Assembly (NCBI GenBank): GCA_000181795.3
Contig: CM012954.1
Location: forward strand, 5,878,229 to 5,942,228
Length of the DNA: 64,000 bases
Origin: Trichinella spiralis
Taxonomy: Eukaryota > Nematoda > Enoplea > Trichinellida > Trichinellidae
Direction: 5' to 3'
Notes under the pieces: generated by a model
The model's input: only the letters and a program-made list of their open reading frames with translations
Told to the model about the DNA's origin: nothing
The model's database searches: none
Shown: positions 33,609 through 47,300 of the stretch, one piece after another
Position numbering within the stretch: the first letter of the stretch is position 1
Layout of the letters: the number at the start of each line of letters is the position of its first letter
Translations under genes and position numbers: made by a program

Positions 33609-36600
33609 ATGGAACTGCGGCAAGACTGGTCATTTGGCATTATACACATAGCAGTACTTTTCGTTGTCACCGTTAATTCCGGTAATTTTTCCCTCTTCCC
33701 GTTTCTTCTAATTTTAAATTTGAATTTGATTTGTTAATTTAAAAATTTTTTAAAGTTGAAACAGAGTTTCTTCGAAAAGTAAATTTTATAGAAAAGTGAA
33801 TTTTATTTCAACTTTATCTTATTATTTTATTTTTGATTTGTTTTATTATTAAACAAAATGAACAGAAAATGTTATTTATTTAAATTGGACACTGTCTTTT
33901 TTTTCAAAAATTTAGGTCATACTTTACTTTTTTTTTATTTTGATTGTTAAGTTGAATTTTCATATGGTAGTTTTTGTAACAGTAATCAGTTTTACAAATA
34001 TTCGGCGTCTTATCGAGTTGGTTTTGTAGAATTCAACTGCAGTTCCCTTTCTTCTGGTAATTTTGCCGACTTGAACGAAGTTTGCTGTGCATATTATTAC
34101 ACTTGTAATAATGGAGAAGCGAAAAGAACATTATGCCCTGATGGACTTTATTACGACAAGAAGAGCAAGACTTGTAAAGATAAAGAAGAAATTGCCGAAT
34201 GCAATTTATGTTATTTGAATAAAAATGAAAATGTCCCATTGTCGGCTTGCAGCAGTGAGTACATATTTTGCCACAGTACAATTCCAATTCGACAATGGTG
34301 TTTTGCCAACGAAGTATTCGATATCCGTACACGACAGTGCACCAGTCGTGATAGAGCTTCAGGTTGTTTGTCAAATGAATTTCAATTTAAAAATGTCCAC
34401 GGACTGGACAATCTTTGTTCTGAATATGATCGTCAATTTAAGCAGGTGAAGGAGATTCAATCTTGTCTGCCTTTCTTTATTGAATGTTCTCATGATAACG
34501 TCCGAATTATGCAATGCAGAGAATCTGGAACTGTTTTTGACGACTTTTATAAAACTTGTATTCCAAAAGATTTGTCATTCACTTGCTTTGGATTAGATGC
34601 AGAAGTGAATCTTCTGAATAGCAAAGAGGAAAAATCTGGTTGTTCTGAAAAAATGTTTAAAAGGAAAAGGCGAATGATTTTGAAATCGGATTATGCAGTG
34701 CATCCGTTGTACGGCTCCATTTTAAAGAAAACAAATAATTCGCAAACGATTTCCATCCATCCAAACGGAGCATTGGAAGATTTTGACTTAACCAAGGCAG
34801 TTGTTAATGATAACGAAAGAGATCGTTTGAAAAAAGGCATTTTATTTGGAAATGAAAATTCCCGTCCATATTTTGATACTGATAATCTACATTTTCCTTC
34901 GTTTCAATCATTTAACGACAAAGCGGGCGATAGTAAGTACTTTGTGAAAAAATGTTTTTCGGTTAATGATTTTTTATTCATTTTTCATTTTAGCGTTGTC
35001 CAATACTGACAACAATGTACGGAAATTGGGCTATCTGAAAAATTTACAACAAAAAAATGGTTATCGTTTTGTGCCGTCAAATTTTGATGATGATATATTT
35101 TCTGCTGATTTGCACGCAAAAATGGCTAACGCAGATTTAGCTGATGCACAGTTTCCATCACGCTCTCAACTTGGTAAGTAAATAGCTTCAGCTAAATACG
35201 GTTGTTTGTTTTGTTTGATATCACCAAGTGTAGTTTAGTTTATAAGGTGTAGTCTGTTAAATGCTTTAAGTTATTACTCTTCATTTTGTATTTTTGTTAC
35301 CGTTATTCTGATTTGCAAGTACATTGCTATACAATGTATTGCAGCAGATTGCGAGTATTGTATTGTAGATTTTATTTTCAATAATTTCTCTTCTTCATCA
35401 ATTGAAAGATGCATTAGAAATTAAATGAAAATTTTCATTTAGCTTGAAATATTTTTAATTTCAGGTAATGACTGGGATAACAAAGACATTTTAGTAGCAC
35501 CAAAGACAGATGTGAATGAAATTTGTGAAATGATTCGCAAAAGTTGCGAAAGTGAACAACCGGATTCATCCGGATATGGTAATTCTTTGACGGATGAAAC
35601 AAATGACAAAAGAAGAGAAAAATGCAATGTTGAAGTGACTAAATGCCTGCAGAGTTTGAAATCAGACAATTCGACACTCTTTCAGCAGTATCATTTTCCA
35701 TTTAGAAAGCTGTTGAACAAGCTTTGCAAAAATGGAGACGTGAAATTTGCTGTAGCGCCCTGCAGCCGTTTTTACGTTCACTGCATTGAAGGTGCATATG
35801 GGCTTAAATCTTGTTTGGAAAATACGTCTTACAACGCACAAGCTGGTCAATGCATGCCATGTACAGTTTCTACTGGTTCTGCTACTGTTGTTACAATGCC
35901 TGAAATGATTAAATGCGCGGGAAATTTTGAAATATTGAAAGATGGTCTTTACGAAGAACGCGCCTGCGATCACAAAACTGAACACAGTTCTAGAAAAGTA
36001 TTCGGCCAAAGTTGCGTATGCCAGTCCGGCTATTTGCGATTGACATCTGAATCTGGAAGTTTATGCGTATCTGAAAATTATTGCCGAATGCACAAAGTGG
36101 CAATGACTGAAAATAGATTTTGCTCAGGCCGTAAAGCTGATTTTTCTTCTCTTGTTGATTGCAACGAAGTCTATTATCGATGTCAGAGAAATAGAACAAA
36201 CTTTTTTTTTTGCAATCAAGGGCAAGTCTTTGACTTAGCTAAAGGCAGATGCGTAATGCGACAGTTGTGTTCACGCAAAATGAAGCCAATTTTGACGCAT
36301 TTGAACGATTTGTGCATCGGAAGGAAAGATGGTGCTTATTCACTGATCACAAATCTCAGCTATCCGACATTCTACATTTGTACTTATGAAATGATTGTGT
36401 TTTCTTCCTGTGAAAGAGGCAGCTTATTTGATTGGTCGAGGAAAATTTGTTTGCCCATGAAAACCCAAGATTGCACAGGTATGTTCAATTTATTGCTAAT
36501 TTATGAAGAAATTAATGTTTTCTTCAATTAACCAGATGGTATTCAACCGAAAGGACATTTCGAAGCTGGTTACAGTATATGCTGGGGTGGAATGATATAT

Positions 36601-38952
36601 GAAACTGCTTGCTCTGATGGAATGGTTTTGAAAGAGGTTATTGATCATGGAAAAATTGGCTATGTATGCGTAGAAAAAAAAGATTTTTTGAATCAAGGTG
36701 AGAATTTTGTATTTCATGTTTTTGCATAAATAAGCTTAAAAATTAATATTATTATAAAGTTTTAAGCGTTCATTGCTGCTATTCTATGCAGAATATGAAT
36801 GGTCTATAATTTTATAATCCGTAGATATACATTAGCATATTTTTTAGTAGTTATTTGCAAAATTAGTTTCGTATAAAAATAATAAGACTGAGCACACTTG
36901 GAATTGTAACTTTTTCGTTTGTTACATCAATCCAAGAAATATTATATTTATTCGAAAACATATAGTAAAGTTTGCTCACCTATTTTAGGCTATCCTAGAA
37001 GCTGCTATGGAAAAAGTGACGGATTTTATTTAAATCTAACCAGTGAAACATATTTTTTTTGTGCGAATCATTTTGCGACTTATTTGAATGGGGAAAATAA
37101 TTTTTCCTTTGATTGCACCGAATCAAAATCTTCCGCTGATAACGAAAGCATCAGCTGTGAAATATCGTACAAATTGACCAATTTGACATCCTTTATAAAA
37201 CGTCTCAAGGCAGAACAGAGCCAGTCGTTCGAAGTGGCGCCCTGTGAAGCAAATTACCTTACGAAAAAGAATTCCGCTATGATATTGGAAAAATGTGCTG
37301 CTGGTGAAGTTTTTGTAAGCTTATTTCAGCGATGCATGAAAATGAGCACAGATGGCAGGTGTACGAGACGTATACTTTGCAATGGCAAAGTGGATGCGAT
37401 TTATCCAATATTGCCATGCCACGCCAAATATTATGTATGTTTTGGTGGTTATCGTTATGAAGAAATCTGTCCGCCGGGAAAAGTGTTCAGTATGCACCAT
37501 CAGTCGTGCGTTGCTTTTCTCAACGACCCGAGTTGTCATTGGAATTCTAGCTCACTGTTGCTACCAGCTAAGCATTGCAGTGAATTTGGAAATTGCCAGC
37601 CAGTCTATCAGAATTGCATTATTGAAGGTCAGATAATGAATATTACTTGCGGTGGTGGAAATGTATACGATATCAGCTTAAAACAATGCGTGCGAAAGAC
37701 GCATTGCTCCATGGAAAGCTACACTACTACTACGGCCTCATCCTTGTTATCTGCTGATACTTCTCATGCAAGTATAAGCCCGCTGGTGGTGGGTAGTACT
37801 GTGGATTTTGAAACGTCTCCTGTTGTTGATTCCACGGAATCGGATGATGTTGCAAAAAGTTGTAAGTTTGAAAATTTGACAAATTGCTCGCATTAGCTGT
37901 TGTGTCGTGTTCAGTTGTGATAACGGATGCTTGCAAGAACAAACTGAATGGCAGTTATCCTATCAAAGGCAATTGCAAGCAGTTTCTGTCCTGTAGCAAT
38001 GAAATTTCGTACGTGATGGAATGTCCAGCAAACACTGTTTATAACGCCAAAATCGCTAATTGTGGTCATCCGGAAGATGTACCAGACTGCCAAAGCTACA
38101 TCGTAAATGGTAAGTTTCACTTTTGAATTTGATGATGAAATAATTTGGAAATTGTTTAATTAGACCGTAAAATTGAGACACTTTATTTGTCCCATTAGCG
38201 TAATAACAGACAGAGAGGTAGCATGCCGCGACGCAGCAAGCTTAAGTTTAACAAGTGTGCAAAATAAGTGCAGCGTGTTTGTCGGTTGGTTTATTTGCAG
38301 TTTTTGTTTTCAATGGTTAATTATCATACTTATGAACGTGAACAACAAAAAGCAGTGTTTTCTTTTTTTTGTATGTTTGTGTTTATTGGTTTATGGAAAA
38401 TTATTCTTCCGGAAGTGTAGTAAACGGCAGTAGCTTTTTTTACTAGTCATCTTTGAAAACTAGTCAATGCAAAATGTGATTATTATGCAAAGTATGAAAT
38501 GAATTGCTTTATTTTATCCAGAAAAATTAACACGCGATGTTAGTCGAGCAGCATCTTGGATGAAAACATTTTGCGCCGACAAGGCGGATGGTTATTACAG
38601 GCATTTTAACCGATGCGATCAATTCATCCAATGCTTGAAACGTCGGAAAATAATACTATCCTGTACAAAAGGGCTTGTTTTCAATCCGACGATGAAAGTC
38701 TGTGATTTGCCAAGAAGAGTGCCTGAGTGCAATATTATTCTCAATAATTTGGTTGAAAAAGAATCTACACCAGATGATTATTGTAAAGGAATCGAGCATG
38801 GAGCTTTTACAAAAGATCCAAACAATTGCGGTCGTTTCTACCGATGTGTGCATGGTAAAGCACATCGCTTCGACTGTCCACCGAATCTTGTCTTCAATCC
38901 CAAATTGAACACTTGTGATTGGCTATCAAATGTTTCAGGCTGCGCTGTCTAA
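33609..38952 (+). CDS. secreted multi-domain chitin-binding protein (peritrophin-A repeats)
   Basis: Eight exons join in phase: 33609-33681, 34030-34932, 34994-35173, 35465-36478, 36536-36697, 36989-37861, 37915-38109 and 38522-38952, for 1276 residues. Exon 1 is a signal peptide (IIHIAVLFVVTVNS). The chain is a string of about a dozen CBM14/peritrophin-A-like six-cysteine units, degenerate in the N-terminal two thirds. The last three are textbook (CKNKLNGSYPIKGNCKQFLS; FCADKADGYYRHFNRCDQF; YCKGIEHGAFTKDPNNCGRF). KRKRR (about residues 235-239) is a possible convertase site before a cysteine-free stretch. A Thr/Ser-rich linker precedes the last three units. Length and architecture recall C. 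elegans CBD-1, an eggshell chitin-binding protein, but orthology is inferred. Exon 7 has two in-phase acceptors. Poly(A) signal at 39103-39108. No membrane anchor is seen. Confidence 0.85.
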
Positions 38953-39852
38953 CATTCTTGCAATCGTTATTTTAAAAGCAGCACTGGGTCAACCCTTTCA
39001 TTTTTGAGCATTTCTACTCCTTAGTCGTTATTTAGCTTATTTATTTATTGTTCGTCAAGCTTTATTAACTTTTTCCGGTTGTTTTCATTCTTTTCAACTA
39101 GTAATAAACTAAATTCTCAGTGATTATATTACATTTCAAAAATGATGATGGTTATGCGGAAACGTTTTTGTCTGATGTCTGGCTAATTCATTTTCATCAG
39201 GTTCTTCGTTGAAATTTCTTGAAGTGAAAGAAATAAAATCATAATATATATATATATATATATATATAGCAGTCAACATTTGAAACAAGTATGCATATTG
39301 GAAGCTTGTTCTATGGTTTAGGGAAATAGCATGTCAACGCCCACAAAAAATATTACCCCTCTCCTATTTTAATTGAACGATATCATTCATCTTTCGGCTG
39401 TATTCTGTTTGGCATTGGGATTGTTGAGGGTATTAGCGACAAATTGCTAATTGAACATTTCCTTTATTTGTTCTGATTGTTTGCAATTTCTTCTCATTAT
39501 TGCAGTTAACATTTATTACTATTGCTTTTAACATTTCAGTTAATTAGTAAATCGTTCACTGTGCTTGAATGATTATCAGATAAAGCAAGCAGTTTTATAG
39601 CACAATCAATACAATGTAAGCACGGGAAAACGCATTGGTTTTTTGTCGTTGATTATTATTATTATTATATTCATTCCTGTTACTGCACAGTGTAATAAAT
39701 CAAAGTTTTGATAAACACGGCAACTGTTCGCAAGTCATTTCTAGCAAGCAGGCAAGCTAGAGAACTTACCAAGCACAGCATAATATATCACTGTAAATTC
39801 TAAAAGAAGCGGTGTATTTTTTTAAAAAAAAGGACACATATGCATGCAGCTT
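38953..39852. other. convergent 3' region
   Basis: Lies between two genes that end towards each other. It includes AATAAA at 39103-39108 (plus strand) and a TA dinucleotide run at about 39243-39269. No gene visible. Confidence 0.5.
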
Positions 39853-41327
39853 TTAAGTAATTAAACGAGGATGCACTTTCAGAAATGTGCCATTAGGATT
39901 GTTGATATCAATTTCGAATCGAATTTGTCGAAATGAATCCAACGTTGAATTGTTCTGCGTGTTCGGTTCAGCCAATGTAATATTCAACTGTGCTGATCGC
40001 TTTGTTGCCTCAGATTCTTTGAGTACTTTTTTTCCATTGCTGCTATTTTCTCTTTGCTCTTCAGCTTCTTCTTCTTTTTCTGATAACAAATTCCGAAAGG
40101 CAGGTTTTGTGAAAGTTGCTTGGTTAGCAACTTCAGCGAAACAAGGCGAATGTCGTGAAATTGTACAGTTCATGTCTAAAATTTAACAGTTTCTCAAATC
40201 AGAAAAATTTCGAAAATTAAACCATTTTCACACCGACTAAATAGAATAATGCTCATTTATGGAACTTTATGACTTTACAGTAAGCTCATTAGGGTAAAAT
40301 GAAAATTAAGTAGACATTTTTTAAATAGAACTTTGAAAAATGGAAACATTTTAAAAATCCACTTACTGTCTGTAGATTGTTGATGGAGCGTTTTTTCATA
40401 TTTTAAAGCCATCCGACTCACTGCTCCACTGCTGCTGCTATTATCGTTGCTGTTGTTTTCAATTTTGCTTTTATCAGTTTCATTTTGAATGAATATTTTG
40501 CTCTTGGGATGGTTGATGTTCAAAAATGCCGTTGAACGGTTTCCACCTAAAATACTAGTAGTGGAAGACGACGTAGATGAAGTTGAAGAACTGCATTCAG
40601 TTTCATGAATCGAATCTTTCGCTTTTACATTCTCCACAAAGTTGAAATTTGTTCCATTCGAGAATGTGTTTTGAGGAAATTGATTCGAATCTCCAGTAGA
40701 GTCAGAGTTGATGGAAATTTCAGGATGCGCATCATCATTTTCAAGATGATTGCCGTTCATTTGATCAGAGGGGAAAATTTTATTCACTGGAGTGTAGCAC
40801 GACTTTGGTGGGAGGCATCCATTTCTGTGAATCCAACTTCGTGGTACTGAGTTTGTTAACAAGAAATTATTGTGATTTTTATAATTGTTTTTCACATCTT
40901 GGGCTAATTTTTTCGCGGCTGCTACTTTAATTGCCTGAGTAAGTAATTCCACTGGCTTCACGATCTTCTCTTCAGCTTTTGCATGTTCAACTTTGGCAGA
41001 ATTGTGGGACTTTTTACCATTGCTGTTGTCAATATGCCGTAATGTTACACCTTTGCGAATTTCTTCTAACAATGCGTCACGGTTGACGGTTGACTGGCCA
41101 ATGTGGCCATTTGTTGACGTCGAATTATTGTTGTTGTTGTTGCTGTTGTTAGCATTTTTCCACTGAGAAAATGAAGGAGCAGGCGGAGTTGAATAAGTAG
41201 AGATGGACAGTGGACGAAAAGTTTCATTTTCAGCTTGAATGACCGGACTGCTTTTGTCGACAGTTTTCACCTTTCGCAGAGTAATTCCACTTCGAATCTG
41301 TGCTAGCAGAGCTTCTTTGTCAGCCAT
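39853..41327 (-). CDS. two-WH2-domain actin-binding protein
   Basis: Two minus-strand exons join in phase: 40367-41327 and 39853-40175, for 427 residues. The start is the ATG at 41327 (MADKEALLAQ); the frame stays open upstream but without an ATG, and a TTTTAAG acceptor sits 5 bp upstream. Two WH2 actin-monomer motifs lie near the N-terminus: DKEALLAQIRSGITLRKV and, about 80 residues on, NRDALLEEIRKGVTLRHI. Both fit the LLxxIRxGxxLRxV core. Asn and Ser runs separate them. A helical stretch follows (VELLTQAIKVAAAKKLAQDV), then a long disordered Ser/Asn-rich region and a short C-terminal block (RFEIDINNPNGTFLKVHPRL). WH2 pairs bind or nucleate actin, as in WASP/WAVE/WIP, Spire and Cobl. None of the other domains of those families is present, so the subfamily stays open. 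Confidence 0.8.
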
Positions 41328-44300
41328 CGGTCTTAAAAGTGATAAAAAGGTTTTTTTTAAAGTTTGCAAAGTTGACGTTTGCACCAATTTCGAAATTATT
41401 CTATTTTGCAAAATTATTTTATTGCCGTCCGTCTACAAGGACAACTAGCAATCAAACGGAAACTGCTGTTTACTTGAGAAATGGGCATAGGATGACCCTC
41501 GAATGACCCTTTTCATCAGTGCTTTCTAGACGACAACTAAGTTCCAAGCATAGTACGATGGCAGTTTATCGACTGTTGAGTAATGTGATCTTTTGAATCA
41601 TTTCGCGTTTGACGTTGGCCTTGCAATTCGGATGACTCATTTTTCAGAAAAATGACTCATCGTTCATTCAAATAAAAATAACAACAACAGTAATAATAAT
41701 AATAATAATGCTAATAAAATACCACATGAGAAAGGGTGGAAGTTTTTTTAATTTCATTTAGAAAAATGTTATATTTGAAAATTAAAATTTATCTTTCTTA
41801 TTATTAAAAAAAATCAGCTTTGAGTTTATTTGTGAAAAAGCATACTTTTCGAAAAATTGAAATGGAATAGGCTTTTTTTGGCAAATGTCAGTCAATTTCA
41901 GATGCAACTTACAGGAAATAAGTTAAGTTGACAGTTTCAGTGGATTATGTAATGAATGCTTGCAGAATTTCCGGCTTGACAACAAAACGTAATGGCAAAG
42001 AATGATAATAACAGAGTTGAATTGGAATTTACAATAGTTGAATATCCTTAATTGTAGTCTCTTCTTCATGTCAAAGCAATATAGTCGTTACATGTGACAC
42101 ACATGCTCATTGTTATTAGAACCAGAATAGCCTTTTGAAGCCAATTTTACATTTGAAAATCTCGTTTTTATATTCACTTAAAGTGTTTACAAGAAGTTCG
42201 TTTATAACTAGAAATGACAGTGCACTTTCTAATTCGATGCGAACTGTATTTAAAAATAAGGCTTCTACTGGTAAATTGTCCAAGAAAAAGCATTTTTAAT
42301 CTGCAGAATGACTTCCAGCTCACTCAGTTGTAAATTTACACCAGTAACGTTGCAAATACATGTACAAATTACACTATAATTAGCAAAATAATAAAATCGG
42401 CAACAATAATAATAGTACTAAGTAAGATCCAGGTAAAAATCAAGCGGTATCAATCTATATTTGCACGAGTTAGCTTATTAGGTAGGAGTTTTTTTTGAAA
42501 TTATTAATTTGACTTCATTAGGAGGACAAAAGGGAACAAAAAAGAAATATTTGAATTTAAGTACTTAAATATTTGAATGAGCTATGTATTATTATTTTCT
42601 GTTTTTAGCATTAAGAATCGATTAATAGGTGTAGGCTAATAAATCAAGCCGACGGAATCCTCCGTGTAGACAAGGGCAACGTTGTTGAAATAGTATAGGC
42701 TATCTATCTATCTGTTGTGCATTAAAACAGGAACAAACATCGCGTGCAGTGCGTGCTTTATTCTTACCCTGTTTGTTATGCTTATCCAGGGGATGCAATG
42801 AATGCAACAGTAGTCGACTTGAGTATGCAGTAACTGTGATGATGACTGATGAAGAAGCGGCAGTACAGCGTTCGACGATGCTAGTTGGTTCGTTTTAAGT
42901 TTTCTTTTCTAGAAAAAAAATAAATAAAAAAAACATGAGCATACAAATGAGTAATCTTTGCTTTCTTCGGTGATTGGCTGTCGGGGCAGTACAGTTGCTA
43001 TTGACGATGCTTATTGTAAAAGAAAAAACAAACCTGCATTTCATGCAAGTCTGTAATTAGATGTTTACTAATTTCCGGTTGAATTGAATTACTTACAATG
43101 CAGTGTAGGAAAAAGTAAATTTAAGTTCTGAAATTGATTGGCAATAAAAATATACAACTTATTTTTTTTAAATCAAAGCTCCTTTGTCAGTAAAAAAAAT
43201 AAGCAACAGTATTTTTGCTATTGTTGTTGTTGTTCAAAATATTTTAATATACAAACAATAACTGACTCACTATTAGTAAGCGGGTTGTTTGTTGTTCTGG
43301 CAGTGTTGAGCTGGACGGGCAGGAAAATTGACCAGCAGAAAGGGCTGCTTATTGTGCGCCTACTACAGGTCAAATAGACAAATATTTATAACTTCCGACT
43401 ATCAGGGGCGTTGACGTTGAACAATTTGTGAAAGTTTTAATTTTTCAAAGATTTCCGTGATTGTGCTTACAATCGGTAGTTTTTGCATTTTTTTGCAAAT
43501 ATGAATATGAAATTTTTAAAGCAGAAAAAATTCTTCAGTTTTTCGATAATTTGTTGTTATAGAAGCAAAAAAGTTATAGTATCTTTATTTATTTATTTAT
43601 ATGGCAGCAATTTATACATGAAAATGAGAACTTTTCTTTTTCAAATTGAATTTTACAAGTTTGATCATTTGATGTAAGCAGCAAATAGCGCATTATTGAA
43701 TTGGAAGCATTAAAAAAATACGTACAATGAACACGCGCTGTTGTAGTCACATGTCAAAGAAAGTAGTATCTTTTCAAAGCATGAATAGCAGGCGTAGTTT
43801 AGTTGAAAATTTTCACTAATTATTTTCATATTGTCACAGTGCGATAACAATGATGAGAAAATTTTTAATAAAAAAAATACATCGAACAATTGCAATTTTT
43901 ACTTTGTACAAGCATGAAATTTTTCTTCAAATTCTTTTATGAAAATCTTGTTTAAACAAATCGAGCTGTTCTCAGCAGTTTACTCTAGAAGCTGCCTGTT
44001 TGTCCTTTTTGATATTTAGAATTGTAGGCCAATGACTTTGAATATTTTTTTCCAAAAAAAAACTGGCAACACAATCAGGCTAATCGTCGCGCTGGTGCAA
44101 TTAACGCCTCATAATCGAATTTGAACATATATTATTTTGCGCTTGCAATGTGAGAATTTACATTTCAAAAAAATAATTGAAAAAATTTAATTTTCCAATA
44201 TTGCTATTTTATGTTGTGTAAATGTTTTCTTTTCAGCCAAATTGAAGTAAATAAATGCAAAATTTACTTATGATTCAAAACTGCGAATAATAAATACACT

Positions 44301-47300
44301 GCACTTGGTTTGAAAATTGGTCTTGGGGATTTCATGTAAGCTTTCCATACACACACATACATACATGGAGTATTCTTGTTATTCGTTGTTTGTAGTTTTT
44401 TTCAAAGCAACTGACGCGCATTACATAATATCCATTTTTTTTGTACCGAGGGAATGATCCTAATAAACATATTCAGAGAATTAATCGGTAAGAAGTTGAA
44501 AAATTTGAATTTTAATTTTTTTTCTTATAAAATAAAAATTACGAAATCAATTTTGAAATGTGAAATTGAAAAAGAATATGCTGCTTTTTCTTTGTAAAAA
44601 TTTTCCCAGTTCAATTTAGCATTTGACGGCACACAATCGAAGAGTCATTACGTATTGTCCTGACCGGCTGGAAATGTTCATTAACTATTCTGAGATGGAA
44701 AAATCTTTGTCCAAAGCAGGTTGGAAAAGGTTTTTGCAAACCTTTCATTTTCTCTTGTCCTACAAAAAAGTGAACAAAAGGAATAATTCTTGACTTGTTG
44801 CAATTGCTATATATATATATAATATCTTTCTTCTTTCCACACTTTATTCTATTTTAATATTCATGCTTTATGTTAATTTTTTTGTTATAAAATTCTTTTC
44901 TTTTCTTTTTAAATTTTAATTTCAACACCTTAACATTTTAATACAATGATTTTAAGGTCATTTTGAAATGTCTTTATTTACAAGGTGTGAAATTCGATTT
45001 ATGAGCTTTCCATTATCCGCATACGTTTCATGCATACTCACTCAATCTGCTTGTCAATGTAAAATTCTTGTTTCTACCGTGAAACATCTACTACTCCATT
45101 TTATTTTGCATATTACTTTTTCATTTTTGAAATTGCTTCTTTTTCTAAATAGATGAAATGAAGCATTTATGTCATATTTAAAGTTTGCAAATTGAACAGA
45201 AAAATGCATTCGAACATAAATGCTCATTTCTACATTATTATCAAAGTATGTAATTTTGTTTTATTTAAAGGGAATTATTTTTTCTATGTAGTATATCCAG
45301 AAATTCATAGTTAATTCATTACTTATTTACTTATGCATTTAAATTCTGACTGATTATTAAAATCTGCTAATCGAACCAAACATATTAGAAATGGGCATAG
45401 GATGTGCTGTGATATGAATCATCATTTATTAGCTATAGATATGTATGGATTTTAAAAGCTAAATAGCTTCCATTACCACTTCTATTATATGTATATATGT
45501 ATTTATTTATATTCATATACAACAGATACGCAATATAGATGACTATCGATTTAACCGGTAATGTTGCTTGGTTAGTTTCTTTTATTATCAAAGGTATTTT
45601 AAAGCTATTTGATTTAAAGTGCACTTTTAAAAAGATATTTTCAAATTGTGGCCATTGCATGCCCAACACCGGTCTTAACGTCAATAAATAGCTAGTGATT
45701 TGTAAAGCATGGACTTCTGTGTTTTGTTGACGCTCAGACTTCGGCAACAGTTTACTTGAAAAGTGTCTGTCCTCTGTTATTATTATTATTATGTACAATG
45801 GTCAGAAGAAATACAAGCAGCGCTGCAGCGACAGAAATTCTTATTCTTTCATCAGATTCGTTTTCTTCTATTTCAAGCAAATTGATAAGAATTATATTTT
45901 TCAACAATTATTTATCATCTTTATAATTTTATACTGTATATTTTATAATGCTGCTAATTTCTATTTTATTTCTTTCAAACTTGTATTCAAATGTAATATT
46001 TTTTTGTCATCAGTGCATGTTCATAAATATTTACATCTTGCTGTTTATGAAATGTAATTTTAGCAAGCAATAAGCTATCAGAAGTTAACATAAATATTAT
46101 CATTTGACCAGCATCGGCAGCATTTGCTTATTGTAAGTACTTTATCAGCGGAACAGTTTCCACGCTTCAGGTTAGTGCGAAAGTTAATAAAAGGAAATCA
46201 ATTATTTCGCGTTTTAGGCAAATTCATTTCTCCTCGTCTACTGAATTCCATATTAACAAATTTTAATACATATTTTTAGTGCTTTCAATTATTGCCTATT
46301 ATATTTTCACTATGTGAATAGAAGTGTTGGAAAAGTTTTTGGAAAAATAAAAAAGAAAAAAACAAACCTTTTTAATTTTCATAAATAATTAATTATCAAT
46401 TAGTTGAAAATGGAGTTGTTCATGTTCAAATTGATTATTAACAAAGGCAACGTGTGATGTATTTCGTTTTGGGATGTTATTTGAGACTTATTTGCATAAA
46501 GAACTGTTGAACGTTTGTTGTTAGTTGCAAAAAATTTTCTACGCTGATTAGTTCTTTAGCTTTTCTTGTTAATTGTTCTTGATTTGCAAATTGCTATGGA
46601 GGGATTGTTTTCCATTTTTCAACAAAGCTTCTTTGTTATTCCAACACAAGTTATATAGTTTATTTGCTTGTAGAAAAAGCATTGATTTGCTGACTCTGTT
46701 CTTGGCAAAGAAACTAATTGAAATAAGTTGTTAAGAGCAATATTTTCTTCACTGTTTAGCCGTTGCTATAAAAGCGTGACGATAATCAATGTATAATGGT
46801 TACAAATCACTTTCATAGAAATGATCACAATAAAGTATATCTTATCTTTTAACTGGCTGTTTAGTTTCAATGCTGCTTTCTGCTTGTTATCCAATCCATT
46901 AGCCCTGCTGATTGTTGATCTTATGATGAATGGAAAATTTTAAATTCATTTTTTTGCAACTATAATTCAAATTTAAGAAACTTAAAACGATCATCCTATC
47001 CTAACAATAAATTGTCTAATATAATGTAAGGAAGAAATTTTCCCTCTCTCTCTCTTTTTAAAATAAGCGAGCTTATTTTTGTTAAATTAAATTAAATTAT
47101 ATTATGTTCATTGTATCAAATTAAAATATTTTACATATTTTGTTGTATATTATCATCATTCATATTTTGGTCGCAAAAATTCGATAATTGTTAACGATTT
47201 TCAAATTGCAAGCAAATCATAAAAAAAATTTTTCAATTAAATTGACACATAAAAATAAATTTGTTTATTGCTGATGAGAGTTTCAAATTTGAAAACTGCG

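Noticed and set aside
45433-46057. Frames of 88-121 codons on both strands
   Set aside because: AT-driven composition (I, Y, F, K, N), no start context, no splice partners, no recognisable motif.
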